Source: Komagataeibacter intermedius TF2 (GTDB lineage Bacteria; Pseudomonadota; Alphaproteobacteria; Acetobacterales; Acetobacteraceae). From it: a DNA stretch of 64,000 nt. The notes under the pieces were generated by a model. The model was not told where the DNA came from and did no database searches. It was given only the letters and a program-made list of their open reading frames with translations. Both the position numbers and the translations under genes were made by a program. Numbering within the stretch: position 1 is the first letter of the stretch; each line of letters begins with the position of its first letter. Shown here in pieces: positions 17,616 to 28,055 of the stretch. The DNA lies in contig NZ_BANF01000002.1 of assembly GCF_000964425.1 (NCBI RefSeq), positions 1 to 64,000 of the forward strand, given 5' to 3'.

Positions 17616-18860
17616 ATGATGGGGACAGGATGCGATGACGTGGACAAAGGATTTCTAAAGGCTGGAAACCCGCGCACCCTGCTCGCGGCATTCCTTTATT
17701 TCGATGTCTCCTTCATGGTGTGGGTCCTGCTTGGCCCGCTGGGCATTTCCATTGCCCATGACCTGCATCTGAACGCAGGCCAGAAGGGACTGCTGGTGGC
17801 CACGCCCGTTCTGGCGGGTGCGCTGCTGCGTGTGCTTGCTGGCGCGCTGGTCGATCACTTCGGGCCGCGCCGGGTCGCGATTGGCGCCCAGATTCTTGTT
17901 ATTGCCGGGCTGTTCCTGACATGGCTGATCGCGCCACACAGCTATGGCGCACTGTTTGGGGTCGCACTTGTGCTGGGCGTCGCCGGGGCGTCGTTCGCGA
18001 TTGCGCTGCCGCTCGCCTCCGCATGGTATCCGCCGCAATATCAGGGCACGGCGCTGGGCATTGCCGGGGCTGGCAATTCCGGCACGGCGCTTGCATCGCT
18101 GTTCGCGCCCGGCCTGGCCGTGCTTTATGGCTGGGTCAACGTGCTGGGTCTGGCAACGCTGCCGCTGACCGCCGTGCTGGTCGCCTTTATATTTCTGGCC
18201 AGTGAACCGCCGCAGCGTCGCTCCAGTGGCGGCCTGGTGACGTGGCTGCCCGTCCTGCGCAGCGGCGACTGCTGGCTGCTGATGTTCTTTTATGGTGTGA
18301 CATTCGGCGGTTTTGTTGGGCTTGCCTCGTTCCTGACCATCTATTTCAACGACCAGTACGGCCTGCCGCCCGCCATTGCCGGAAGCTGCACGGCGCTGGT
18401 CGTGTTTGTTGGCTTCTTCGTGCGTCCACTGGGGGGCGCCATGGCCGACCGGATCGGGGGCGAACGCGCCCTGAGCATCCTGTTCGCGCTTGCTGTCGCC
18501 ATCTTTGCCGTGATCGGCTTTGGCCTGCCCACGATCTGGCTGGCTTTCCCGGCCTTTTTCCTGGGCATGCTGGTGCTGGGTCTGGGCAATGGCGCGGTCT
18601 TCCAGCTTGTGCCCACGCGTTTCCCCAGCCGGGTCGGTATCCTGACCGGACTGGTGGGCATGAGCGGCGGCGTAGGCGGGTTCTACCTGGCGTCATCGCT
18701 AGGGGCCGCGCGACAGGCCACGGGGTCTTACGGCCCCGGCTTCATGGGCTTTGCCGCGGTTGCGCTGGTGGCGTTTGCATGTGTTGGCGTGTGCCGTCGC
18801 CGCTGGGCGGCTGAACGCCCACGGATGTCGGCTGAAGCCGATGCGACCGCCTCTTCATAA
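17616..18860 (+). CDS. nasA: NarK/NasA-type nitrate/nitrite transporter (MFS)
   Basis: A 414-residue major facilitator protein with 12 hydrophobic segments. Nitrate-porter signatures are present: GIAGAGNSGTALA in the first half and GLVGMSGGVGGFYL in the second, both glycine-rich nitrate-signature helices, plus two substrate-binding Arg positions (LLRVLAG and FFVRPLGG). It imports nitrate into the cytoplasm for assimilation. It is the first gene of an operon continuing through the outer-membrane barrel, nitrite and nitrate reductases and NasT/NasS. The start is uncertain: ATG 17616 or a GTG at 17640. Confidence 0.92.
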   Translation: MMGTGCDDVDKGFLKAGNPRTLLAAFLYFDVSFMVWVLLGPLGISIAHDLHLNAGQKGLLVATPVLAGALLRVLAGALVDHFGPRRVAIGAQILVIAGLFLTWLIAPHSYGALFGVALVLGVAGASFAIALPLASAWYPPQYQGTALGIAGAGNSGTALASLFAPGLAVLYGWVNVLGLATLPLTAVLVAFIFLASEPPQRRSSGGLVTWLPVLRSGDCWLLMFFYGVTFGGFVGLASFLTIYFNDQYGLPPAIAGSCTALVVFVGFFVRPLGGAMADRIGGERALSILFALAVAIFAVIGFGLPTIWLAFPAFFLGMLVLGLGNGAVFQLVPTRFPSRVGILTGLVGMSGGVGGFYLASSLGAARQATGSYGPGFMGFAAVALVAFACVGVCRRRWAAERPRMSAEADATASS

Positions 18861-18882
18861 TATCAGATCAGGAACGCATCCC

Positions 18883-20523
18883 GTGACCTGTATTTCCGAC
18901 GTGCTCCGGCCCGCTTCGCTTACGGTCGGCTTCACCACCGTTCTTGCCAGCCTGTGTACCGGCCAGGCGGCTCATGCCGACACCGCGCCCGCCGCAGGCG
19001 TCATGGCAACCAGCATCCGCCCGACCTCGTCCCATCCGCCTGAAAAGGCGGCCGTCCACCACGTGACACTGCCACACAGCCCCGACTGGGGAGTATTCAA
19101 TGCCGGAAAGGGGGCCGCGGCCGGTTTCGGGACCGTTGGTGGCTTCGGTCAGGCGCGCTGGGCCGAGGACTGGAGCGACATTGTCAATACGCCGCCTGAA
19201 CAGCGCCGGAATGACTGGTTCAACCGCCTGAAATACATTCCCCTGACGGACAGGGGTGATATCTGGCTATCCATCAATGGGGAGGAACGGCTGCGCTACG
19301 CCTTTGAAAACCAGCCGCAGATGGGAACCGCCGGCAAGACCAACGCCAGCCGCGTGCTGCTGCGCAGCCAGTATGGCGCCGACCTGCACCTGGGCGAACA
19401 TGTCCGCGCCTATGCCGAGTTCCTGTGGGGCGAAGCCGGGGGATCGAACTATTATGGCTACCAGACCGGGGTACAGCGCGAGCGGCTGGATCTCCAGCAG
19501 GGCATTCTGGAGGTGAAAGGCAGAATGCTGGGCGCGCGGATGGGCGTGATCGGCGGTCGCCAGATCTTTCTTGATGCCCCCGTCACCATGCAGTCCGCGC
19601 GCGACCTGACCAATGCACAGCAGTCATGGGATGGATTCCGTGGCTATGCGGTGTGGAAATCCTTCCGGCTGGACCTGTTCGATTTCATGCAGACCAACAA
19701 GCTGCCGCGCAATGTCTTTGCCGACGGCACGAACTACAACGCCCGGATGTATGGGATCTATACATCCACGGCGCTGCCGAAATTTTCGGTCATGGGGCAG
19801 AAAAGCCAGATTTTCGCCGATGTGTTCTTCATTGGCTACCTGTTCAACGGTGCATCGGCGGCGCTGGCCACCACAACGGGCACGCAGGCCGGGTCAACCC
19901 GGCGCGACAATATCGGCGCACGTGTGTGGGGGAATGTCGGTCCCTTCGATATCAGCCTGACGGGCGTGTTTCAGGGCGGCGAATTCCGTCCCGCCGGTGG
20001 CGGGGCGACACGCCCGGTGCGGGCCTATGCCGTCAACGGGACGCTGGGGTGGACGGCAAAAAACCTGAAGGCGAAGCCATCCATCGCACTACAGGGCGAC
20101 CTGTTTTCAGGCGGGTCGTATCACAGCAGCGATGGCGCGGTCGGCACATTCGCCACTCCCTATTTCCCGCTGCCGTATTATAATGACGTGACGCTGGCCC
20201 TGACATCACAGAACCTGGTCGGTATCGGGCCGGTCATTACGGCAGCGCCACTGGCGAACCTGCACCTCAAACTGCATATACCCGTTTTCTGGCGCGAAAG
20301 CACGCAGGACGCGGTATATGGCACCGGCAAGATCTATGGCTGGCGCAACGGCCTGTCTGGCGGGTTCATCGGCACCACGCCCCAGACGCAGCTTGCATGG
20401 AACTTCGCGCCCCACTGGACATGGACGCACGATATTGCAGGCTTCGTCGCATCGCAGGGGATGCACCGCGCGGGGGCGAAGGACGGGGCGTTTTACATGC
20501 AGACCATGGAATTCAAATTCTGA
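18883..20523 (+). CDS. Alginate-export-family outer-membrane beta-barrel
   Basis: About 546 residues with a signal peptide (FTTVLASLCTGQAAHA) and an amphipathic barrel of the alginate_exp family. Typical parts are WLSINGEERLRYAFEN at the barrel start, LLRSQYGADLHLGEHVRAY, and a C-terminus ending in Phe (MQTMEFKF). I choose GTG 18883, which has AGGA at suitable spacing and exposes the signal peptide; ATG 18841 overlaps the transporter. Its position between the nitrate transporter and nitrite reductase suggests an anion-selective channel letting nitrate or nitrite through the outer membrane, not alginate export. That role is inferred from context only. Confidence 0.8.
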   Translation: MTCISDVLRPASLTVGFTTVLASLCTGQAAHADTAPAAGVMATSIRPTSSHPPEKAAVHHVTLPHSPDWGVFNAGKGAAAGFGTVGGFGQARWAEDWSDIVNTPPEQRRNDWFNRLKYIPLTDRGDIWLSINGEERLRYAFENQPQMGTAGKTNASRVLLRSQYGADLHLGEHVRAYAEFLWGEAGGSNYYGYQTGVQRERLDLQQGILEVKGRMLGARMGVIGGRQIFLDAPVTMQSARDLTNAQQSWDGFRGYAVWKSFRLDLFDFMQTNKLPRNVFADGTNYNARMYGIYTSTALPKFSVMGQKSQIFADVFFIGYLFNGASAALATTTGTQAGSTRRDNIGARVWGNVGPFDISLTGVFQGGEFRPAGGGATRPVRAYAVNGTLGWTAKNLKAKPSIALQGDLFSGGSYHSSDGAVGTFATPYFPLPYYNDVTLALTSQNLVGIGPVITAAPLANLHLKLHIPVFWRESTQDAVYGTGKIYGWRNGLSGGFIGTTPQTQLAWNFAPHWTWTHDIAGFVASQGMHRAGAKDGAFYMQTMEFKF

Positions 20524-20552
20524 CAGCCGATCGTATGACAGGAGAAACGAAC

Positions 20553-23456
20553 ATGACCGGAACGGGAAACATCGTCATCATCGGCAACGGCATGGTTGGC
20601 CATTACTGTGCCGAGCAGCTTGTGGCGCATGGACTGCATGAAGACTGCGCGATTCACATTTTTGGCGACGAACCACACCACGCCTATGACCGCGTGCACC
20701 TGACCGATTACATGAGCGGACGCGACGCGCTGGCGCTGCGCCTGCATGTGGATGATTTCCACACCTATCACGACCTGACCCTGCACCGTGGCGTCAGGGT
20801 GACACGCATCGACCGCGCGGCGCGGATGGTGGAAAGTGCCGAAGGGCTGCTGCCATACGATACGCTGATCCTTGCCACCGGTTCCACGCCCTTCGTGCCG
20901 CCGGTTCCGGGCAATACCGGCACGGCGGGGCTGGTCTACCGCACGCTGGATGACCTTGACATGATCCGGGCAGCGGCAGAAGGCGCGTCGCATGGCGTGG
21001 TCATTGGCGGCGGACTGCTGGGGCTGGAGGCCGCCAACGCGCTGTCGGGGCTGGGGCTGTCCACGGCCGTTGTCGAATTCGCGCCGCGCCTCATGCCGGT
21101 GCAGCTTGATGACGACGGCGGCCAGGCCCTGAAGCAGCGGATCGAGGCACTGGGGATCGAGGTGCTGACATCCCATACCACGCAGCGGATCACCACGGGC
21201 GAGACACACCGCCACCGGCTTGTCTTTGCCGACGGCACGTTCCTTGAAACCGATCTGGTCGTGTTTTCCGCAGGCATCCGCCCGCAGGACAGGCTGGCGC
21301 GTGACTGCGGGCTGGCCATCGGACCACGCGGCGGCGTCGTGATCGACGGGCAGTGCCGTACGTCCGACCCGGCAATCTACGCAATCGGGGAATGCGCATG
21401 CTGGAACGGGCAGGTGTTCGGGCTGGTGGCGCCGGGCTACACCATGGCGCGCACGGTCGCGTCCACCCTGGCGGGGGAAGACGCCGCGTTTACCGGGGCG
21501 GACATGTCCACCAAGCTCAAGCTGCTGGGGGTGGATGTCGGCTCGATTGGCGATGCGCATGGCGCGACACCCGGCAGCCGGAGCTACCGCTTCATCGGGG
21601 AAGTGGACGGGTCCTACCGCCGCCTCGTACTCTCGGCGGATGGCAGCCATGTACTCGGCGCCGTGCTGGTGGGGGACAACGCCTATTACGACACGATCGT
21701 GCAATATGTACAGAACGCCATCAGACCCCCGCCGGACCCGGCGGCCCTGATCCTGCCGCGCGGGGAGGGGGCCGATCTGCTGGGGGCGGACGCGCTGCCG
21801 GATACGGCCATGATCTGTTCGTGCCACAACGTGACAAAGGGGGCGATCTGCGCCGCCATCGAGGGGGGCTGCACGGATCTTGCCGGCCTGAAGCAGACCA
21901 CGAAGGCCAGCACGGGCTGTGGTGGCTGTTCGACCCTGCTCAAGAACGTGTTCGAGACCGAACTCGAAGCGCGCGGCATTACGGTCGACCATAGCCTGTG
22001 CGAACATTTTTCCTATACGCGGCAGGAACTGTATTCCCTTGTCCGCGTGCATGGCATCCAGACGTTTGAAGACCTGATGGCGCAGTACGGCAATGGCGGC
22101 CTGGGCTGTGACACCTGCAAGCCCGCTGTCGGTTCGATCCTGGCATCGGCCTGGAACAGGCCGATTACGGACCCGCTCTATATCCCGCTGCAGGACACGA
22201 ACGACACGTTCATGGCCAACATGCAGAAAAACGGCACCTATTCGGTCGTACCCCGCATCGCGGGCGGCGAGATCACGCCGGAGAAGCTGATCGTACTTGG
22301 TCAGGTGGCAAAGAAATACGGCCTGTATACCAAGATCACCGGCGGCCAGCGCATCGACCTGTTCGGCGCGCGGCTGGAACAGTTGCCCGATATCTGGGGT
22401 GAACTGCTGGAAGCAGGATTCGAGACCGGACAGGCATATGGCAAATCCACCCGGACCGTAAAATCCTGCGTGGGCAGCACATGGTGCCGCTATGGCGTGC
22501 AGGACAGCGTGGGCAAGGCGCTGGATCTGGAAAACCGCTACAAGGGCCTGCGTTCACCGCACAAGCTCAAATTCGCCGTGTCCGGCTGCACCCGCGAATG
22601 CGCGGAGGCGCAGGGCAAGGATGTAGGCGTGATCGCCACCGAAAATGGCTGGAACCTGTATGTCTGCGGCAATGGCGGCATGCGCCCGCGCCATGCGGAA
22701 CTGTTCGCGACCGACCTGGATGCCGAAACGCTGGTGAAATATATCGACCGTTTCCTGATGTTCTATATCCGGACGGCGGACAAGCTTCAGCGTACCTCGG
22801 TCTGGCGCGAAAACCTTGAAGGCGGGCTGGATTACCTCAAGGACGTCATCATCAACGACAGCCTTGGCATCTGTGCGGAACTGGAACGACAGATGCAGAT
22901 GGTGGTGGACCGTTACCACTGCGAATGGCGCGATGCGCTGACGGACCGTGAAAAACTCAAGCGGTTCCGTACCTTCGTCAATGACAGCCGTCCCGATCCG
23001 AACATCCGCACCATACCCGAACGCGATCAGGTCCGCCCGGCAGATAACCTGCCGGAAACCACGCCATCGGCCGGGCCGGCAGACTGGACCGAACTGTGCG
23101 GACACGATGATCTGGTGGCCATGTCCGGGGTCGTGGCGTGGCATGATGGCGACCAGATCGCCCTGTTCTACCTGCCCGCGACGGAGGGGGAGGGCGCGCC
23201 CGCCCGGGTCTATGCGATCGACAATCACGACCCGTTTTCGAACGCCAACGTGCTCGGGCGCGGCATCATGGGCGATCTGAAGGGACAGGTGGTGGTGGCC
23301 TCGCCGCTGTACAAGCAGCATTTCCGCCTGGAGGACGGGCAGTGCCTGGAGGACCCCGCCGTACGGCTGCGGACATGGGACGCCCGCGTGGAAAACGGAA
23401 AGGTGGAGATCCGCGCCAAAACGGTTGCAGCGCCGCCGGAACCCGTATCGGCCTGA
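20553..23456 (+). CDS. nirB: Assimilatory NAD(P)H nitrite reductase, NirB-NirD fusion
   Basis: A 967-residue cytoplasmic enzyme reducing nitrite to ammonium with NAD(P)H. Domains in order: FAD/NAD(P)H oxidoreductase (about 1-330), BFD [2Fe-2S] domain with C422, C424, C456 and C459, ferredoxin-like half-domains, and the siroheme/[4Fe-4S] site with C639-x5-C645 and C679-x3-C683. The C-terminal 110 residues (from about 845) form a NirD-like Rieske-fold domain without Rieske cysteines, as in true NirD. So large and small subunits are fused in one chain. AGGAGA precedes ATG 20553; the frame is open upstream but overlaps the barrel gene. The next gene starts five bases after the stop. Confidence 0.95.
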   Translation: MTGTGNIVIIGNGMVGHYCAEQLVAHGLHEDCAIHIFGDEPHHAYDRVHLTDYMSGRDALALRLHVDDFHTYHDLTLHRGVRVTRIDRAARMVESAEGLLPYDTLILATGSTPFVPPVPGNTGTAGLVYRTLDDLDMIRAAAEGASHGVVIGGGLLGLEAANALSGLGLSTAVVEFAPRLMPVQLDDDGGQALKQRIEALGIEVLTSHTTQRITTGETHRHRLVFADGTFLETDLVVFSAGIRPQDRLARDCGLAIGPRGGVVIDGQCRTSDPAIYAIGECACWNGQVFGLVAPGYTMARTVASTLAGEDAAFTGADMSTKLKLLGVDVGSIGDAHGATPGSRSYRFIGEVDGSYRRLVLSADGSHVLGAVLVGDNAYYDTIVQYVQNAIRPPPDPAALILPRGEGADLLGADALPDTAMICSCHNVTKGAICAAIEGGCTDLAGLKQTTKASTGCGGCSTLLKNVFETELEARGITVDHSLCEHFSYTRQELYSLVRVHGIQTFEDLMAQYGNGGLGCDTCKPAVGSILASAWNRPITDPLYIPLQDTNDTFMANMQKNGTYSVVPRIAGGEITPEKLIVLGQVAKKYGLYTKITGGQRIDLFGARLEQLPDIWGELLEAGFETGQAYGKSTRTVKSCVGSTWCRYGVQDSVGKALDLENRYKGLRSPHKLKFAVSGCTRECAEAQGKDVGVIATENGWNLYVCGNGGMRPRHAELFATDLDAETLVKYIDRFLMFYIRTADKLQRTSVWRENLEGGLDYLKDVIINDSLGICAELERQMQMVVDRYHCEWRDALTDREKLKRFRTFVNDSRPDPNIRTIPERDQVRPADNLPETTPSAGPADWTELCGHDDLVAMSGVVAWHDGDQIALFYLPATEGEGAPARVYAIDNHDPFSNANVLGRGIMGDLKGQVVVASPLYKQHFRLEDGQCLEDPAVRLRTWDARVENGKVEIRAKTVAAPPEPVSA

Positions 23457-23460
23457 CCCC

Positions 23461-26400
23461 ATGGCGCGGGAGGACATCCGCACTGTCTGCCCCTATTGCG
23501 GGGTGGGCTGTGGGGTCATACTGGAAGTGGAAAACGACCGCATTGCAAAGGTGCGGGGCGATGGCGCGCACCCTGCGAATGGCGGCCGCCTGTGCACCAA
23601 GGGCAGTTCGTGCGACCGGCCGCTCCTGTCCGACCAGCGCCTGCGCCACGCCGCCATCCGCCCCCGGCGCGGGGAACAGGCCGCGCCTGCGGGCGTGCAG
23701 CAGGCCATCGACGCTACGGCCGCACGGCTGCGCGCCATCCTTGACGAACATGGGCCCGACGCCATCGCCTTTTACGTATCGGGGCAGATGTCGCTGGAGG
23801 CGCAGTACCTGATCAACAAACTGGCCAAGGGGTTTGTCCGCAGCCAGCATATTGAATCCAATTCCCGCCTGTGCATGGCCGCGGCAGGCACAGGCTACAA
23901 GCTGTCCCTTGGCGCCGACGCCCCGCCGGGCAGTTATGAGGATTTCGACCGCACCGACCTGTTTTTCGTCATTGGCGCCAACATGGCCGACTGCCATCCG
24001 ATCCTGTTCCTGCGGCTGATGGACCGCAAACGGGCAGGTGCGCGGCTGATCGTGGTTGACCCGCGCCGGACGGCCACGGCGGAAAAGGCCGACCTGTACC
24101 TGCCGATCCGCCCCGGCACGGATCTGGCGCTGCTCAATGGCCTGCTCCACCTTCTGGTCAAAAACGATGCGATCGACAGGGACTTCATCGCCCGGGCCAC
24201 GACAGGGTGGGAGGCGATGGAACCCTTTCTGGATGAATACGCCCCCCAGGCCGTGGCCGAAATCACCGGCCTGCCGGTTGAGGACATCCTGACCGCCGCG
24301 CGCTGGATTGCGGAGGCCGGGGAGTGGATGAGCCTGTGGACCATGGGCCTGAACCAGAGCATTGCCGGCACATGGAACACCAACGCACTGTGTAACCTCC
24401 ATCTCGCTACCGGGGCCATCTGCCGACCCGGTAGCGGGCCGTTTTCGCTGACCGGGCAGCCCAATGCCATGGGCGGGCGCGAGATGGGCTACATGGGGCC
24501 GGGCCTGCCGGGGCAGCGCAGCGCATTGGTGCCAGCGGACCGCGCCTTTACGGAAGAACAGTGGTCGCTGCCCCCCGGCACCCTGCGCGACACCGGAGGC
24601 AATGGCGTGATTGCCATGTTCGAGGCGATGGAACGCGGTGACATCCGGGCATGCTGGGTCATCTGCACCAACCCCGTCGCCACCGTTGCCAACCGCCGGC
24701 ATGTGGTCCGGGCGCTGGAAGCGGCAGACTGCGTGATCGTGCAGGACGCATTCGCGGATGGCGAGACGACGCGCTTTGCCGATATCGTGCTGCCCGCCGC
24801 CCTGTGGGCCGAAGGGGATGGCGTGCAGGTCAATTCCGATCGTACCATGACCCTTGCGCGCAGGGCAGTGCCACCACCGGGCGAGGCGCTGCCGGACTGG
24901 GACATCATCGCCCGCGTGGCGCGGGCCATGGGGTTTGCGCAGGATTTCGCCTTCACCTCCGCCGCCGAGGTGTTTGCCGAAGCCAGCCGGTTCAGCAACC
25001 CGAAAACCGGCTATGACATTGCAGGCGTCAGCCACGCGCGGCTGCGCAACGGCCCGGTGCAGTGGCCCGCGCCCGCAGGCGACACGCAGGCCCGGCATCC
25101 GATCCGGTACCTGTCCCCCGACGGGACCGGCCCCGTCTTCGCCACGCCGGATGGAAAGGGGGTCTTTTTCGCCCGGCCGTGGATGCGGCCGGATGAATGG
25201 CCGGATGATGAATTTCCCTTCGTGCTGAACAGTGGCAGGCTACAGCACCAGTGGCATACGCTGACCAAGACCGGGCGCGTGGACAGCCTGAACCGCCTGA
25301 ACCCCGGTCCCTTTGTGGAAATCGCCCCGCCCGACGCCCATGCGCTTGGCCTGACGCAGGATGATCGCGTAAGGATCACGTCGCGACGGGGACAGATCGT
25401 CCTGCCGGTCCAGATTTCCGCGCGGGTACGGCCCGGCACCTGCTTTGCCCCGTTTCACTGGAATGACCGTTTCGGGCCGGACCTGACGGTCAATTCCGTC
25501 ACACCGGACACCGTGGACCCGATTTCGCTACAACCCGGCTTCAAGCTCTGCGCGGTGGCGCTGGAACGTGTGGAACAGGCCGCAGGCCCGGCCGCCGATG
25601 ATGTGAAACCAGTCAGGAAAGGAGAGTCCGCCATGATGCTGCGCGCCCTTACCAGCCATCTTGGCCTGGCGCGGCCGGACCAGTCCGTCGCCGCAACCCT
25701 GCCAGATGAGGGACGGGCATGGCTGTCCGGATTCCTCGACGGGCTGGAAATGGCCCCGCCGGGCGCAGGGGAAGTACCTGTTCTGCCCGCATCGGCGCCA
25801 CTGCCGGCACAGGCGCGCGCACGGATCAGCGGCATCCTCGCGGGCCTGTACAGTCGCATGCAGCCGGCTGGCGGGACCGTGCCGGAAACGCCTGCGGCCG
25901 CCGCGCCGGGTATCAGCGTATGGTGGGCATCCCAGACCGGGCGCGCGGAAGGGCTGGCCGCCACGATCGTTGGCTGGCTGCGCGAGGCCGGCCACATGGC
26001 GGAAGGAAAATGCCTTGATGCATTCGATGCGGACACCCTGCCTGCGGGTCCGGCGCTGTTCGTGGTGTCCACCTTCGGTGACGGGGACCCGCCGGACTGC
26101 GCCGCTCCGTTCTGGGACATGTTGCGCGAACGGCAGGCCCCCATGCCCGACCTGACATTCGCCGTGCTGGCACTGGGGGATTCCTCCTATGCCAGTTTCT
26201 GCGGCTTCGGCCGGGCGCTGGACGGACGCCTGCGGGAACTGGGGGCGACGCCATTCGTGGAACGCGTGGACTGCGAACCTGATTTCGAGGATACGGTCGA
26301 AACATGGCGGGCGACCATGCTCACGGCCCTTGCGCAGGCAAGAACCGGCGGACAGACTGCCATGCCCGCCACACCCGCGCTGGCGGACGCGCCATCCCCC

Positions 26401-27444
26401 CCGGCGTCCGGCACGCGGGAAGCCCCCGTCATGGCCCGGCTGTCCATCAACGAACGCCTGTGCGCCGCAGGCTGCGACAGGGACACGCGGCGCATCGGCC
26501 TGGATGTAAGCGGAACGGAACTGAACTGGGCCCCGGGGGATGCGCTGGGCATATGGCCCAGCAACCCGGCAGCCCATGTGGAAACGGCCCTGCGCGCGCT
26601 GCGCCTGCCGGAAGATACGCCCGTCGTGCTGCGTGGCTGTGGAACGGTGGGGCTGCACGAAGCCCTCACGCGCCATTTTGACCTGAGCCGTCCCAACCCG
26701 GCCATGCTGGCGGCACTGGGTGGCCGTGCGCCGGGTTTCCTGCCCCATCTGCTGAACGACGCATCGCTGTCGGTCACGGCGCAGGACATACCGGGCCTGT
26801 TCCGGCGCATGCAGCCGCGGCTTTACTCGATTGCCTCCTCGCCACACGCATCCGGGCGGGTGGTGGAACTGACGATGGGGGTCAGCCTTACGCCATGGCC
26901 GGGCGTATGCTCGAACTGGCTGGCGGGGCTGGACGATGGGGCGGACGTGCCGGTTTTCATTCAGCCCACCACGCATTTCCGGCTGCCAGCGGATGATGGC
27001 GCCGCCATGATCATGATCGGCCCCGGCACCGGCATCGCACCATTCCGGGGGTTCCTGCAGGAACGCGCGGCGCGGCGGTCTGCAGGCCGGAACTGGCTGT
27101 TCTTCGGGGAACGCCACGCGGCGGAAGGCTTCTACTATCATGATGAACTGGACGCCTTCGTGTCGGGTGGGGTGCTGACGCGCCTGGATACCGCCTTTTC
27201 ACGCGATCAGCCCGAACGGGTGTACGTGCAGGACCGGATGGAGGCCGCAGGCGGCGAACTGTGGGACTGGCTGCGGGATGGAGCCTATGTCTATGTCTGC
27301 GGTGACGCGACCCGCATGGCGCGGGATGTTGATGCGGCACTGCGCCGGATCGTGGCCCGTCACGGCGACCTGTCATCCGGCGATGCGGATGCATTCGTAA
27401 GCAACCTGACGCGCGAAGGCCGCTATCTGCGTGATGTGTACTGA
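23461..27444 (+). CDS. nasC: Assimilatory nitrate reductase fused to a CysJ-like diflavin reductase
   Basis: A 1327-residue bifunctional protein. The first about 720 residues are a molybdopterin nitrate reductase: N-terminal [4Fe-4S] ligands C10, C13, C17 and C45, the likely Mo ligand C138 (SNSRLCMAAAG), and the molybdopterin-dinucleotide-binding domain (from about 590). After a linker a flavodoxin domain begins near residue 818 (WWASQTGRAEGLA), then an FAD/NADP-binding FNR module (RLYSIASSPH, IGPGTGIAPFRGFLQ) to the end RYLRDVY, like sulfite reductase flavoprotein CysJ. It would pass electrons from NADPH through FMN/FAD to the molybdenum site, so no separate electron-transfer subunit is needed. 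This fusion is known from other proteobacteria. The symbol is by analogy. Confidence 0.93.
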   Translation: MAREDIRTVCPYCGVGCGVILEVENDRIAKVRGDGAHPANGGRLCTKGSSCDRPLLSDQRLRHAAIRPRRGEQAAPAGVQQAIDATAARLRAILDEHGPDAIAFYVSGQMSLEAQYLINKLAKGFVRSQHIESNSRLCMAAAGTGYKLSLGADAPPGSYEDFDRTDLFFVIGANMADCHPILFLRLMDRKRAGARLIVVDPRRTATAEKADLYLPIRPGTDLALLNGLLHLLVKNDAIDRDFIARATTGWEAMEPFLDEYAPQAVAEITGLPVEDILTAARWIAEAGEWMSLWTMGLNQSIAGTWNTNALCNLHLATGAICRPGSGPFSLTGQPNAMGGREMGYMGPGLPGQRSALVPADRAFTEEQWSLPPGTLRDTGGNGVIAMFEAMERGDIRACWVICTNPVATVANRRHVVRALEAADCVIVQDAFADGETTRFADIVLPAALWAEGDGVQVNSDRTMTLARRAVPPPGEALPDWDIIARVARAMGFAQDFAFTSAAEVFAEASRFSNPKTGYDIAGVSHARLRNGPVQWPAPAGDTQARHPIRYLSPDGTGPVFATPDGKGVFFARPWMRPDEWPDDEFPFVLNSGRLQHQWHTLTKTGRVDSLNRLNPGPFVEIAPPDAHALGLTQDDRVRITSRRGQIVLPVQISARVRPGTCFAPFHWNDRFGPDLTVNSVTPDTVDPISLQPGFKLCAVALERVEQAAGPAADDVKPVRKGESAMMLRALTSHLGLARPDQSVAATLPDEGRAWLSGFLDGLEMAPPGAGEVPVLPASAPLPAQARARISGILAGLYSRMQPAGGTVPETPAAAAPGISVWWASQTGRAEGLAATIVGWLREAGHMAEGKCLDAFDADTLPAGPALFVVSTFGDGDPPDCAAPFWDMLRERQAPMPDLTFAVLALGDSSYASFCGFGRALDGRLRELGATPFVERVDCEPDFEDTVETWRATMLTALAQARTGGQTAMPATPALADAPSPPASGTREAPVMARLSINERLCAAGCDRDTRRIGLDVSGTELNWAPGDALGIWPSNPAAHVETALRALRLPEDTPVVLRGCGTVGLHEALTRHFDLSRPNPAMLAALGGRAPGFLPHLLNDASLSVTAQDIPGLFRRMQPRLYSIASSPHASGRVVELTMGVSLTPWPGVCSNWLAGLDDGADVPVFIQPTTHFRLPADDGAAMIMIGPGTGIAPFRGFLQERAARRSAGRNWLFFGERHAAEGFYYHDELDAFVSGGVLTRLDTAFSRDQPERVYVQDRMEAAGGELWDWLRDGAYVYVCGDATRMARDVDAALRRIVARHGDLSSGDADAFVSNLTREGRYLRDVY

Positions 27445-28055
27445 TGCGTGAGGACATGTCACCCGGTACGCGCCTGAAGGTGCTGGTCGCGGACGAAAAT
27501 CCCCGCAGGGGCCATGCCCTGTCGGAGGCGCTGCACGCCGATGCGTCACTGGATGTCCTGACCGTTCCCCCCGGTACGGCGCTGGTCGATGCGGTGCGGG
27601 CCTGTCGGCCCGATGTCGTGCTGGTCGACATGAACAGGGCCGACCGTGACGCGCTGGACAGCATTCGCGCCCTGTCCTGTTCAGCACTGGAACGCCCGGT
27701 CGCCCTGTTCGTGGATGAGGACGATGTGGAACTGATGGAGACAGCCTTCGATACGGGCATATGTTCCTACAATGTGCTTGAAGCACTGCCCCGTGATGTA
27801 AAGCCGCTGCTACGTGCCGCCATCGCGCTGTATGCCCGCTTCCGCCGCACGCGCGACGAACTGACCGAAGCGCAGCGTGTCCTTGCCGAGCGCAGGATCA
27901 TCGAACAGGCGAAGAGATGTTTCATGAAAAACGAAAAAACCAGCGAAGCGCAGGCCTATCGATGGCTCCAGCGCCAGGCCATGCAGACATCACGTCGCAT
28001 TGCGACCGTCGCAGGGGAGTATCTGGCATCGCACAAAAAGGATGAGGCATCATGA
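27444..28055 (+). CDS. nasT: ANTAR-domain response regulator NasT
   Basis: A 203-residue protein with an N-terminal receiver-like domain (LKVLVADENPRRG, VVLVDMNRADRD) and a C-terminal ANTAR RNA-binding domain (about residues 135-195, with AERRIIEQAKRCFM and EAQAYRWLQRQAMQ). NasT acts by antitermination on the nitrate operon leader when released by NasS. Its ATG overlaps the last base of the nitrate reductase stop, and its own stop overlaps the NasS start, so the pair is translationally coupled. A leader target is expected around 17.3-17.6 kb. Confidence 0.92.
   Translation: MREDMSPGTRLKVLVADENPRRGHALSEALHADASLDVLTVPPGTALVDAVRACRPDVVLVDMNRADRDALDSIRALSCSALERPVALFVDEDDVELMETAFDTGICSYNVLEALPRDVKPLLRAAIALYARFRRTRDELTEAQRVLAERRIIEQAKRCFMKNEKTSEAQAYRWLQRQAMQTSRRIATVAGEYLASHKKDEAS

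Noticed and set aside
20493-22052. 519-codon open frame on the minus strand
   Set aside because: It lies fully antisense to the nitrite reductase, has low-complexity composition typical of GC-rich shadows and no ribosome site or family signature.
23266-25098. 610-codon open frame on the minus strand
   Set aside because: Antisense to the nirB end and nitrate reductase start, whose cofactor motifs prove the plus-strand reading.
25528-27141. 537-codon open frame on the minus strand
   Set aside because: Antisense to the diflavin part of the nitrate reductase; Arg/Gly/His-rich shadow composition.
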